A DNA stretch of 45,208 nt, taken from assembly GCA_015501055.1 (NCBI GenBank), contig JADNYV010000279.1:1-45208 (forward strand), read 5' to 3'. Position numbers and translations under genes: made by a program. Positions within the stretch are counted from its first letter, which is position 1, and the number at the start of each line of letters is the position of its first letter. Shown in pieces: positions 10,045 to 20,253 of the stretch. The notes beneath the pieces were generated by a model, which did not search any database, was not told the origin of the DNA, and saw nothing but the letters and a program-made list of their open reading frames with translations. Source of the stretch: Mucidula mucida (lineage: Eukaryota > Basidiomycota > Agaricomycetes > Agaricales > Physalacriaceae).

Positions 10045-10551
10045 GGGTGAGATTGATGGCCGTATGCGTCCTGTGCGTATGTTTTCCTCCAGAACTCGTC
10101 TAATGCCTTCTGCTTAGATGGACTAAGGGGATAAACCTTGCAGTCAACCGGTTTGGAACCAGGCGTAAGTTCTATCGCGTGATCCCAGGGTCTTCGCTCC
10201 GGTAACTTGTCAAAGTCCGCCTTGCTGAATAATCGGAAAATTCCTGATGTAAGGTGCAGCAGCGGATGAAGGCTGTTGTGATCTCAGCTTTTCACCGCTT
10301 TTGCATAGTTGTCCCAGTCCATCCAAAACAACCTCTCCCTCCTCCACTTCTCTTCTACATCTTCTCCTTCATCTTCTGGCAGTCATACTCGGGTAGATAG
10401 CCGCAGCGGTCTGGGCATGATCAAAAGTCAACGTAGATTCCGTCCAGTTGATTGTGGGGTTGTGATATTGTAGCCAATCTAGCCCCCAAAAGATACTTGT
10501 TTTGCCAGATTGGTGACGGCCAACTCAATCTTTTCAGCTGATCACCGATCT
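10045..10551 (-). pseudogene. Family-2 pol linker between protease and RT, frame-broken
   Basis: Homologous base by base to 26760-27280 of the plus-strand copy: the end of the protease domain, an acidic linker and the RT entry. Small indels and stops break the frame, for example around 10400 and 10270. No other gene is seen here. Confidence 0.6.
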
Positions 10552-11452
10552 TCATCCGGACCTCCACAAAACCTTTGATTGCTCCTCCTTGTTTAGGGTT
10601 CCATCCGCATTGTAGACAGGGAGCTTGACCGGTAACTCCTTGATCGGGAGTCCGTTCTTCTCGACGAATTCTTTATTGACACAAGAACCCGTTGCTCCAC
10701 TGTCAAGAAGGGCATTCGTTTCCCATTCAGAGCCTGTGTGTACGCTCTCTATGGTTACTCGGAGTTTCATGTCCTGCCCCTTTGTTCCCCGGATGTACTT
10801 TCTCGACTTTTTCAACTCTGTCACAACTTCCACCGCAGCTTCCTTTGTCAACGCTCTATCGCCATCACCTTCTCTTCTGTGCTTCTCTCTCTCTCCGCTC
10901 CGGCATCCATGCTCTCAAAATTCCCACTGCTCTCGGCACTTCATCCTCTCTTAGCCTTTGTGCAACCCACTCAGGTGTGTTTGGTTCGTATCTTTCTTTC
11001 GCAGGTTTTGGTGGTAAAATCATCGATGATATTTTAGATGCCTTAGTACCAGTACTATAAATAGATTCTGCATCTGACGATTCTTCCCTTGGCAACTGCT
11101 CCGGCAGGACTGCGTCTACTGCGGGAGCTTCGCAAAACCCAACTCTTCGGCCAACTTCTTCTTCTCCTTGTCGTTCATTTTGGTCCATAAACCCCGAATC
11201 GTCTGGGGTCGACCCTTCTTGGACAGAACCTGCTGATGTGGCCGTGTTCGCCACAGCTGAAGCAGAGTCCTCTTTGACGTGCATTGTCGATGTCCATCGG
11301 CCTGCCGGCTCCTCCATAGGTAACACCGGTGGCATCTGTCGTGTGATCGGCGTCGGGGGTGGGTTTTTAGGATTGGCTCTCAATATAGCCGCCTGCGGAG
11401 CTTGGGGCCGGGACTGCATGCCGGCCTTTTGCTTGCCATCCGCCTTCTCCAC
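10552..11452 (-). pseudogene. Family-2 pol N-terminus and aspartic protease (chimeric element)
   Basis: Frame 11452-10865 carries the gag C-terminal region (its zinc-knuckle part is read out of phase) and then the pol N-terminus, ending in a basic/acidic helical run. Frame 10851-10552 holds the retropepsin-like core NALLDSGATGSCVNKEF with an intact Asp-Ser-Gly, then breaks. The -1 slippery heptamer seen in the other copy is kept here (GGGTTTT on the minus strand, 11140-11134). Role: releases Gag and Pol products during particle maturation. An indel before the A-run near 10858 separates the two frames. Confidence 0.7.
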
Positions 11453-11494
11453 AACTGATCAATCTGAATAATCTGTGCCTTCCAATTACTGTAT

Positions 11495-12040
11495 TCACCG
11501 GCAACCCGTCTTGGCTGCCATAGATCTGGTCGATGATCTTCTCGTTGACATTGGTCTCGAGAAGTGTACAACATATGCATCATCCTTCAAGTATTCCGCC
11601 TGGGTGAGCAGAACTTCAAACTTCTGGAAGAAATCTTGAGCGGTGTCTTGCCCCTGGCGCAACCGCTCAATCTGGTCTTGCGCGTCTCGCGCGAGGTTGG
11701 AATCCACAAATCGCTCCTTCAGATGCTCCTTGAACTCCATCCAGGAGACTGTCCATTCCTCTTCCTCCTCGTCGAAATTCTGATCCGAGTAGTTCTGGAC
11801 CCATGCATCGACATGATCTCCTCGGATGTAGGAGAGAACAACATCATTCCTTTTGGAGTCAGATGTGAGGTTGTTCTTCTTGTTACGGATGTATGTAAAC
11901 ATCGATCGCCACCAGCTCTTGTACTTGGACTTGTCCCCGTCATAGTTGTAAGGCTTGTTGACAAGGGATCGGCCTTTGGTTTCGACATCGGCGTGATGAG
12001 CGGGTGTGTGAGGAGCGGTTTCGGGTGCTTCGTTGGACAT
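11495..12040 (-). pseudogene. Family-2 gag, 5' part (chimeric element)
   Basis: Starts with ATG at 12040. About 155 residues align with the plus-strand gag at 25268: KYKSWWRSMFTYIR, then an acidic EEEEEWTVSW segment, then RDAQDQIERLRQGQDTAQDFF. This is a helical capsid of the retrotrans_gag type. The last 25 residues are out of frame relative to the other copy (frameshift near 11570). In contrast to the plus copy, the early NKKNN stretch is intact here, so the two copies carry independent lesions. The zinc knuckle lies downstream in another frame. Confidence 0.75.
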
Positions 12041-12638
12041 GATGAATCGGGGTGATAGGATCGGAGAGTGAAAGGGTGAAAGTGGGGATATGGGAGATGC
12101 GGATTTGGATGAAACGGGTGAGGGAATAGAGGTTTGGATGAATAAGGAGGAGTCGCCTAGATCTGAAATAGAATCCAGGACTTGGTAGGGTGGGGAATGA
12201 TGGTGTGTATCGTAAGGTAAGTAAAGTAGGTAGGTATTGTAACTGTCTACGCTATTTTACCGACTACTGACTACGTATCTACGGAGCCCAAGAGCTCGTC
12301 ACAAGTTCGCAATTGCCCAGCCGACGTCCCTCTGGTGTGAGGTAAGCCGAAGTTTTCCTGGGAACGGGGGTTGACCCGTAAACAGCGCCCACTGAAGTGC
12401 AACTGCCAAAAGTTCGTTCTCGTGAGAGCGGCTACTTCCAGCACCCGAGGCAGTTATCTCTAACTGTTAGCCGGCGCTACTGGGACCAATACACATGTAT
12501 GCGGACGTGCGCTGGAATTAGGATTCCGTCGATCTGTAAACAGGAAAGGGAATAGGGGAATGTGCGATGATCAAACAGCGAAGTGCTGATCGACGATCAG
12601 GGATGTGTGGTAGGTGGTAGAAAGGAGTTCCGATCTTC
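12041..12638 (-). other. Family-2 5' leader with self-priming PBS (minus copy)
   Basis: Untranslated leader between the 5' LTR and gag. On the minus strand the LTR end CTAACA is followed by GA and then AGATCGGAACT (12636-12626), the reverse complement of AGTTCCGATCT inside the LTR (12754-12744). The twelfth base, which matches in the plus copy, is mismatched here. The rest of the leader matches 24687-25267 and has no convincing ORF. Confidence 0.7.
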
Positions 12639-13165
12639 TGTTAGCGACTGACTAAGCCACGAGACTCAACCAGGTACCACAGCAAGAACTAAGGAAGAAA
12701 GTGTTTGCGTTCGTAAGACTAGGCTAGGCCAGGTGTATAAACAAGATCGGAACTAAAGTACAATGATACTACACTACTGCTTATATACTAGTAAGTCTGT
12801 GTTTGGGACTCCTTGTCCATACGCGTTTCCACTAGGGATGCTCCACGCCCTTGACCCAGTGTTGTATGCTACTAGTCCGTGAAACCATTAAATACGAGTG
12901 GTAACTGCATGTAAGTAATAATACTGAAACAACCATGTGTGCTACAGTGTCGGTGGTGTGTATACAATAGGGAGTCCATGAGGTATCGGCATGTATGATG
13001 TCATCCATGTGTTGGGGTGTGTCCGACATGAGTACGGCTTTGGTAATGAAAAGGAGTATGATTGGTGACAAAACAGATGATGAAACAGTCCGTTGGTTTG
13101 ATAAGACAAGCCCCCCGATAAGATATGATAAGATTGAAAATGTGAAAATATGGCGATTCATAACA
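12639..13165 (-). mobile_element. Family-2 LTR, copy B (minus orientation, 5' LTR of chimeric element)
   Basis: 527 bp, same termini as the other copies when read on the minus strand (TGTTATGAATCG to CTAACA). It holds the TATA box and the transcript-start motif. It faces copy A (5852-6380), so 6381-12638 is flanked by ~528-bp inverted repeats. It is bordered on the outside by a 23-bp fragment of hAT transposase sequence. Confidence 0.9.
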
Positions 13166-14302
13166 AGGCGCATATTTTGATCTCTCACACGAAGACAGAG
13201 TGATTGATTGTGGAGCAGCTACACAACGTACTCAAGGTATGTCTCCCCTCTTTTCAGCGTCTTTTATCACTTATTCATCTTTCATAGGCTCTCAAGGATG
13301 CGACCATGTACTTTTCTCGCGAGGATGCCAACCTTGCCCTCGTCATTCCGGCTATGGACAAATTGGGCAAGATGTTATCAACGGCTATTATTGCAAAGAG
13401 CAAGACGGACAAGGTTGTACTCTGCAAGCCTCTCAAGGCAGCCGTCCTCGTCGCAAAGGACACATTGGACAAATATTACCTTCTCTCAGACTCATCCGAG
13501 GTGTATTGCCTTGCAGTTAGTACATCCTTAATTGTCCTCGTCTATTGATATGACTAAAGCCCGTTCAGTTCTTCATCCGAAGTATGAACTCAGTTATTTC
13601 GACGATCTCAACTGGCTTGACGACTGGAAGGCCGATGCCTCTGAGCTGGTACATTGCATTTTCAACAAATATCTCTCGGCGTACACGGCAGCCATTGGGA
13701 CTAGCACATTGGCTACAACAACCACAGCCCCAAACACAGCTTTGATGGTATGTTTTTTTGATATGTATGTATGTTGCGCTCATTTCTGCCAGGCTTCAAC
13801 ATCAACCACGGGACCTCGAAACATGTTTGAGTCTGATGACAAAGAGACCGTCCCATCTGGCATTCCCTCTGATCCATCCACCGAGCTTATGCGTTACCTG
13901 AACGCTGACCGTGAAAGGAATGTTGGCGATGTTCTCTCCTAGTGGCATGCTCACCGCGACGAGTATCCCGTCCTCTCGAGAATGGCACTGGATTACTTGT
14001 TGATTCCTTGTACGTGTCCCTTTCCCTTTGTCTTCATTTCTTACTTGCTAACTGTCTTCACAGCCACGTCCGTTGCCGTTGAACGCCTCTTCAGTCAGGC
14101 GCGTATTTTGATCTCTCACATCCGGAACCGTCTCTCCGCCCAGACGGCGCGCGCACTTATGTGCTTGGGGGCATGGAGCTGTGACGGTATGATTCACGCA
14201 AGTGATCTAGAAGCTGTCACCACGATGCCTGTCATCTCGGAGGACAACGAGGAGGGAGATGTTCTCATGCCGGCTGATTTTGATGTGATTACTGATGTTT
14301 AG
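13166..14302 (+). pseudogene. hAT-family transposase, C-terminal part, broken
   Basis: Plus-strand exons read as the C-terminal half of an agaricomycete hAT transposase: LKDATMYFSRED, then VIPAMDKLGKML, then VLHPKYELSYF, then EYPVLSRMALDYLLIP. The last exon is the dimerisation region TSVAVERLFSQARILISHIRNRLSAQ. A GT-AG intron is clear at 14008-14062; others lie before 13290 and near 13515-13560 and 13750-13795. The motif that normally reads W-W-H is interrupted by TAG at 13939-13941. The N-terminal DNA-binding and most catalytic sequence is absent, cut at LTR copy B. A stray 23-bp copy of the ARILISH-coding sequence lies at 13166-13188, one mismatch from 14097-14119. The element is non-autonomous now. 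Confidence 0.75.
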
Positions 14303-14390
14303 ATACTTATTCCACTTCTCGCGTCGTTTCTGCTTAGTTTATCATATATAGAGCCCTCATGTATGTATACACCTGGTCAATGTAGTAGAT

Positions 14391-14551
14391 CTGGTGTGAA
14401 AACGAGTCGGGTATCGGGTCACCCGTCACCCACTTAAGACCCGCGGGATTTAAATGGGGTTACCCGCTCCCGACCCGACTTAGCGGGTTAGACGCCGGGA
14501 TGGGGTGGGGTGTGCTCACGCGCACCCGGACCCGACCCGCGCTTTTCACTA
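14391..14551. repeat. hAT 3' terminal region with GGGT-rich subterminal repeats
   Basis: Repeated CGGGTCGGGT/ACCCGACCC units in both orientations end in GACCCGCGCTTTTCACTA at 14551. Read inward this is TAGTGAAAAGCGCGGG, the style of hAT terminal inverted repeats. The left terminus is not in place, since the element is cut by LTR copy B. Similar ACCC-rich sequence near 23000-23030 may be debris of another copy. Confidence 0.55.
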
Positions 14552-14559
14552 GGAAAATC

Positions 14560-14775
14560 TACCCGATGCGTACGTTGCTTCCCTACTATCTTGATTCGAA
14601 GTCGAGAGAGCATTCAGAGAAGTACTGTAATTGTGTATGCACCGTCAATGGGCAATCAATGGGCGATATTTTACATCAGTTCATGACGCAAGTGGCTACT
14701 ACATCAGAATTCTCTGAAAAGCATATCCTTGCTTTGCACGGCTGCCCTTCCATATTCCCTCTATGTATTACTTAG
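14560..14775 (+). pseudogene. Fragment of the PD-(D/E)XK-like CR protein
   Basis: A short frame contains NGQSMGDILHQFMTQ, matching YAPSMGDLFHQFMAQ in the protein at 17067-19047. The nucleotide match extends upstream (shared GAAGTCGAGAGAGC-like and CGTCAATGGGC segments, compare 17740-17830). It starts right after the hAT end at 14551 and dies out before 14780. The nuclease motif itself is not present. Read as a truncated duplicate of the downstream gene. Confidence 0.5.
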
Positions 14776-15492
14776 GTACACGTCGCGCGAGCAGTAAAAC
14801 TCAGCACGCCGTCAAGATCGGGCTCGCTGACTCCCTCGGGGTCTCTTCCCTGGGCCCTATGTAGTGGCGTACACTATGCATCGAATACGGCGCAGCACGA
14901 CGCCGGTTTCGAACGGATAATGTAAAAACAATCTGATTATCAGGATGAGATGATTGATTGGCGCGGTGTCTTCCACATAGATCGAGCCTGCCCTGGAATA
15001 TCGCGCGCGACGAGTGCGTTGTCTGAGCTGGTTACCTTCCATGAAAACCTGGGGCAAAGAAATAAGATTGCGGGGATGGGTAGCAGCATTGTGAGGGGCG
15101 GACGAGCTTTCCAAGGCCACGACAACGTACGCAAGAGGATCTGGATAAGTACGGAAGCGGTCATGGGGCGTTAAGCCACACAGCCATCAGAGCGCTTATG
15201 TGCTTCGACACCCGTCAAAGGCATCCGAAACAGGGTAGATGATTATGAGCGATAATGGGGCAGAAAATGATACTTGCTTCCTATCGCGCCAGTGAGTGGG
15301 GACAGGTTCATATCAGAATGCAGCAAAGAAGAGTACATGAGGCCACACGGCCTCCCAGGCGGAGATGGGCATAAACAGATGTCGATAGAAATGGAGTTAT
15401 CCTTGTTTCCTGGAGCTAAGAAGAAAAAAAGCAGCTGACAAGAGCCGCAGATGCCAGAACAAGGGCGAGAATGTTCGGAGGTGCCGTGTTTG
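14776..15492. other. No gene recognised
   Basis: Only short overlapping frames on both strands, no motif, no splice-consistent chain. Probably decayed intergenic sequence between the two CR units. Confidence 0.4.
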
Positions 15493-15512
15493 GCAAACAA
15501 TAGCGGCCACGT
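15493..15512 (+). promoter_or_regulatory. 20-bp upstream block shared by both kinase-like copies
   Basis: GCAAACAATAGCGGCCACGT is identical at 19594-19613, each 64-75 bp upstream of the conserved ATG. Surrounding bases are diverged. It could be a conserved promoter element (it contains the palindrome GCGGCC/GGCCAC core) or simply duplicated sequence. Confidence 0.35.
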
Positions 15513-15575
15513 AATGAGCCTTGTATGAAAGCGATCATTGTCGGTTGGAAACTATCCATCATCACCACCACCGAC

Positions 15576-16791
15576 ATGCCTACACAATCTTTGTGGCTCG
15601 GCTTCAGCGAACTTAACAAGAAATTGAAGTTCGACCGCTTCGAAGACGAATCCATGAAGGACAAATTCGACGAGATGTTCGAGTCTATCCCTTCTACCTC
15701 TCCCGAACCTCTCTTAATGTTGGATGACCCGCTAATTAACGACCACGAGGGGAAGACTCGGACTCTCTCATTCTCACAGGCTCTTGCGTGGGGAACTTAT
15801 GGCATGTACCACGAATCGTCGATATTCTTCGATGGCTTTCACTCGGGTGAAGACCGCGATGAGGAAAGGCCTACTTTCTGCGTCAAGGTACTATTCAACG
15901 TCGAGAAGGCCAAACGAGACCACCCCGCGTACCAGGCAGTCTTGAATATGCTTGCGGATGCAAAGTTTCACGCTCAGAATTTGCGAGGGGTTGCTGGGGA
16001 TTTGGTTCCGCGGCACTATGGGGTGTGGTGCACAAAAACGGAGAATTGGGCTGGTGTCATCTTCTGTAGTGTTACCGAATGGGCTGGCAACACATGGGAC
16101 GAGGTTGCCGCCGTGAGGAGGGATATGTCGCCTCTCAGGTAAGTTTGGTCTCCCGTTCAGGTTTTAGTTCGTCGTACTCAAATGTTTCGAACTAGCATAC
16201 TGCTAGGGCGTACAGTTGAACGACTCCATGACCGCGGTATCCATCATAATCGACTGACCAACTCTCATCAACTGCATCACATCCTCTTCCGTGTAGACAA
16301 GACCGACGCTGGCTCCAAAAGAAGATGCTTTGTCATTGACTTCGCCGAGGCTGTTAAGGAGCCATGCACCCGGAATCTCCCCATTCTTCCCATCGATACT
16401 GAGCTGCCTGCAGAAACTGGGGGCTGCGAGGATGTGCCAAATCTCATTTTCAGTCTCTGTATGTTTGAAGAAGACGTTGAAGGCATGTTCGCATCTGTCT
16501 CGAAATCGTCTTCATACTGACACACAGAACCACTTAGTATCACCTTCAACTCGCACATACAAGGCCTTAAGTTTTCACAAACATTATACTGCAATGCATC
16601 CCTCGCTCGACAATGCGACTGTCATGATGGTCCAGCGTCACCATCTTTTCGATGACGATCCACTTGAACCAGACGTCAAGTTTAGATTTCGACCGGATGG
16701 GATGGTGGTCCTGTGGAAAGACGGCATGAAAGATTTCGAGAAGCTTGCGGAGCGCCTGACTGATACGTACCTTACTTACTTAGTATCCTGA
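15576..16791 (+). CDS. Protein-kinase-like (PKL) protein of the CR cluster, copy 1
   Basis: Three exons, 15576-16138, 16196-16458 and 16538-16791, joined by GT-AG introns of 57 and 79 bp. The phases agree and give 359 residues. The start is chosen at the ATG conserved in copy 2 (19667); an upstream ATG at 15525 is possible. Around residues 195-240 it reads LHDRGIHHN...HHILF...CFVIDFAEA. This is laid out like a kinase catalytic loop followed by the metal-binding Asp of DFG (here DFA). The usual catalytic Asp of the HxD loop is missing (HHNRL), so phosphotransfer is doubtful. A C-terminal helix-rich part follows. Family inference: agaricomycete kinase-like proteins of the sort found as toxin-like domains in Crinkler/RHS effectors. 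It sits directly upstream of the nuclease-like gene. Substrate unknown. Confidence 0.6.
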
Positions 16792-17066
16792 ATTGGTTTG
16801 GTAGAATTGTCGTTCCAATGTATTGTGAATATCCCAATTGGTAGCCTCATGTGAACTTTATGTCAGTCTTCACTCCGCCGACGCGCTGCGTTTCTATTAA
16901 GAACTAACCCTGAGTATACGCCCGATATCAGATCGTATCTGCGCACCAGAAAAAGGGCCATTAAGACTCCGCCACGCCGCATTTAAGAGCACTGCTTCTT
17001 CGATTCCTTTCCCCCCAATATCTACCTTCCCAAGCCTACGCCGGGTCCCTTTCCTCAGACTATCGT

Positions 17067-19047
17067 ATGCAGACGAATTTATCAGCCGTCGGAGGCTGGC
17101 TCACAGCGCGCATGTCTGCCACCGAGCTGAATAGCGTGTTACATGGTGCACTACAGCTTCCCCCCGATGTGGCGGCGAAAGAACTCTTCCCAATCATTCG
17201 CTCCGCTTATGAGCTCTCCGAGACGATTTGTTCTTATCTCTCTAGTCCCGGAGAGACTCCAGGAACTCCCGAAGGTGTGCACAATGTGTGGCGTTGAAAG
17301 GCTCATACATATATTTCGTTCAGATTTCGACTCGGCTGACCCAACCGCCGATGAATACAAGATTGCGAACACCGCTTTCTATTCACTGGACGACACTCTC
17401 CCAGCTGAGAAACCCCCCTCCCGTCGCAAGAATCGTCACGAAGTTGTCACTTCGAAGCCCTCAGACCCCACCGGAGAGGAAAGTCCACCTTCCAAAGGCA
17501 AAAGTCGGCAGATTCTTCCCCAAACCCAAGGCCGTACTAAAGACAAGACTTCCGTCTTGCCTCGAGGTGTTGAGCACACGACAGATGAGGACTTAGGTCC
17601 CGAAGGGCACTCACAGTTCGACATGGACTCTCTCACCTCCCCTGCCACGAACTCTATCGATAAATTTCTCAGTTCTTGTTTTGCGGACACTCCCATTTCC
17701 TTCGATGTCACCATCACTTCCCCGGGAGCACGTCTTGTGCGTGAAGTCGAAAAAGCGATCAGAGAAGAGGATCGGGTCACTGAACTCGTGTATGCTCCGT
17801 CAATGGGCGATCTTTTCCATCAATTCATGGCACAACAGAAGGAACTCGGAGACGACCTGATTTTTGCAGACCTCACCGACGAGCTTCGCGAGGTGCTCAC
17901 GTCTGGTCCACGTCTCGCCAACCTGTGCAGAGCCTTTCATAGTGAGGGGGACGTGGAGTATGTCTTTCGAGCCTCCCATCTCACCATCATTGCTGAAATC
18001 ATCAACCACATTGAGGGACGTAAGGATGGTGACCGGCTGTACCCACACCGAGGGGTCATTGTGCCCAAAAATGATAGAATCCCCGGTCCATATCACGCGT
18101 ATCCCGACCTCGAGTTGAACGACTGTCCCTGCGAAATCAAAAAGCCGACTTCCATCGGGCAGTTCTACCTGCCTACATTGCTTGACATTCCGCCACGTGC
18201 ACTCCAACAACTAGAGAGAGAGATGGCAAGGAAACAGGTTTTTGGCACGACCTATAATTTCAGCTGGCCGGCCGAGGCAACTGCGAAGATCAGCAAGGAG
18301 ACCCAGCCGCTCGTACAGATCTACACCCAGATGATCGAAAAAGCCAGCCATTTCGGCATAGCGTCCAGCCACGATTTCTCGTACTTCGTCGTACGGGATC
18401 CGCAGTACCAACAGAGGCTTTATATATCCCGCGTCTACAGTACCTATCGCATCACAGAGAACACGCCGACGCATAATGCACTATACACCCTCTACAAATT
18501 CTTGCGCGTGGCGTGCAATCGAGATTTGCGTGACAAGTTCTTGATTTTCTTCAGGGAGAATGCGGAAAGGATCAACCCCCCCGCTACCGGAGATCCCATT
18601 TTCGCAGCAAATGGATGTATCGACGTTGGTCCAACAAGTAAGACGGCCAGCAAAGTCGATGCCGACTATCGTCCCGCGCGAGCAGCGCCGATTGCAGTAC
18701 AGGCTGTGCCTGATAGGCCAAGGCGCGACAGGAATCCTGTCAACTACGAGGACGCGAGTACGTCCAGAGCGTCACATGAATCTGTTATTCCGTACAATCC
18801 CGCACCACCGAAGGCGGGATCAAGTCGTCCACCGGTGCAGAGACAGGCCACACCGGAGCCAGCTCCCGCGGCGCAGGCTGCCCCCGCTCAACGGACACGC
18901 AAGGCGCCTGTGGCTCAGGCTCCTCCAGCCGTCCCGCAGCAGAGAGCAGCCGCTCAACCGAGTCGAGTACGCACAGCGCCGCCTGAGGCTAACCCTCCGG
19001 CTGCAGCGGACAAAAGGCCGAAGAGGACAACTAAGGGACGTCAGTAG
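17067..19047 (+). CDS. PD-(D/E)XK nuclease-like protein of the CR cluster
   Basis: Two exons, 17067-17274 and 17324-19047, separated by a 49-bp GT-AG intron; phases fit and give 643 residues. The N-terminus is helical. Residues ~75-190 are low-complexity Lys/Ser/Pro. A globular domain spans ~190-480. Within it YPDLELNDCPCEIKKP places Pro-Asp331 and Glu340-x-Lys342 as a PD-(D/E)XK signature, followed by a helix with Q-x-Y and a strand segment SYFVVRD...LYISRVY. That order suits restriction-endonuclease-like folds. The last ~140 residues are rich in Ala, Pro, Arg and Lys (tail ending KRPKRTTKGRQ), suggesting nuclear targeting or nucleic-acid binding. Role is inferred: DNA/RNA cleavage by a CR-type protein. 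It lies 275 bp after the kinase-like gene on the same strand. ATG at 17112 is an alternative start. Confidence 0.6.
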
Positions 19048-19593
19048 ATTTGGAGCGAGCTTTTGGAAACAAGTTTTTTTTAGTCGAAATGATTGTAAAT
19101 GTAGAAACTGTCGTCGTCGAATCAATATGCTGTATGGTCTTAACAAGGCGTCTGCTCCTTAAATATACCGCTTTAAATTCGTCCATTCGACGCGTTGATG
19201 AACAAGAGCATAAGTGGCCATTGTTGTGGGTCCCGAAGTTGCAAATCCACCACGAAGAACAGTAACAATCTTGGGCTCCCACCGCCCATTCTTGCACACA
19301 CAGAACCACGGGGATGAGTTTATCGCCGGCAGCATCGAGTGCATTAGTGAGCTACAAGCTGATCGAGTCTGCCTAGGGGAGACTTTTCCAAGTGCGCGCA
19401 GCTTCTACGAAGCTGACCGTTAAACGTTTTGCGACTTTTGTGGTCGTTGCCGCCGCCATATCTTTATCCTGCGTGAGTCCTCCGGCAGGACTCACATTCG
19501 TTTATTTATTTGGGACAAAAGGGCGCACTATTTTAGATATACCAGGAAAGCTCTGTTGGCAAGAGCGGATGACAGAAAAAGACGAGAAGTTTC
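19048..19593. other. Intergenic, no gene recognised
   Basis: Downstream flank of the nuclease-like gene and upstream flank of the broken kinase copy. Short frames only. A small inverted repeat (GAGTCCTCCGGCAGGACTC, 19474-19492) is present near the middle. Confidence 0.35.
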
Positions 19594-20253
19594 GCAAACA
19601 ATAGCGGCCACGTGATCATGCGTGGTTGGAGACTGCCCAAGACTGCCCATCATCAGCACCATTGACATGCCTTCCCGTTTTTTATGGCTCGGCTCTGGCG
19701 AAATCAACAAGAAATTGCGGTTCGAGCGCTTTGAGGATAAATCCATAAAGGACAAATTCGACGACATGTTCGAGTCTATCCCTTCTACCTCTCCCGAACC
19801 TCTCTTGATGTTATGGGATGGCCCGCACATGAACGACCACGAGGGGAAGACTCGAAATCTCTCATTCGAACTGGCCCTTGCGTGGGGAACTTATGGCATG
19901 TACCACGAATCGTCGATATTCTGAATTGGCTATCTCGGTCCGGATGAAGAAACACCTAGGTTCTGTGTCAAGATACTGTTCAACGTTGAGCAGGCTAAAC
20001 GGGACCACCCCGCGCACCTGCCGTCTTTATGCTTTCGGATGAAAAGTTTCATGCTCGGAATCTGCGAGGGGTTGCTGGGGATTTGGTACCGCGGCACTAT
20101 GGCGTGTGGCGCGCGTACACGGTGGTACCATCTTCTGTAGTGTTACCGAATGGGCTGGCAACACACGGAACGAGGTCGCCGCCATGAGGAAGGATATGTC
20201 GCCTCTCAAGTAAGTTTGGTCTCTCGTTCAAGTCTTATAGTTCGTCGCACTCA
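19594..20253 (+). pseudogene. Protein-kinase-like protein, copy 2, truncated and broken
   Basis: Closely similar to exon 1 of copy 1 from the ATG at 19667 (KFDRFEDESMKDKFDEMFE in copy 1 against RFERFEDKSIKDKFDDMFE here). An in-frame TGA lies at 19921-19923 where copy 1 reads Phe-Asp. A net deletion around 20010-20040 shifts the frame. The exon end and the first bases of intron 1 are kept (GTAAGTTTGG at 20211), then homology stops abruptly at about 20253, where minus-strand NTPase sequence begins. The catalytic-loop exon is lost. This copy cannot encode the full protein. Confidence 0.7.

Noticed and set aside
10625..11060. Plus-strand Ser/Leu/Phe-rich frames over the family-2 protease
   Set aside because: Antisense shadows of protease and pol linker; the same shadow recurs at 26273-26686.
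6381..12638. One intact minus-strand retrotransposon with direct LTRs
   Set aside because: The left LTR is in the opposite orientation and pol is a fusion of two families.
14857..15174. Overlapping 70-90 codon frames on both strands
   Set aside because: No motif, no splice-consistent extension and no similarity to the neighbouring CR units.
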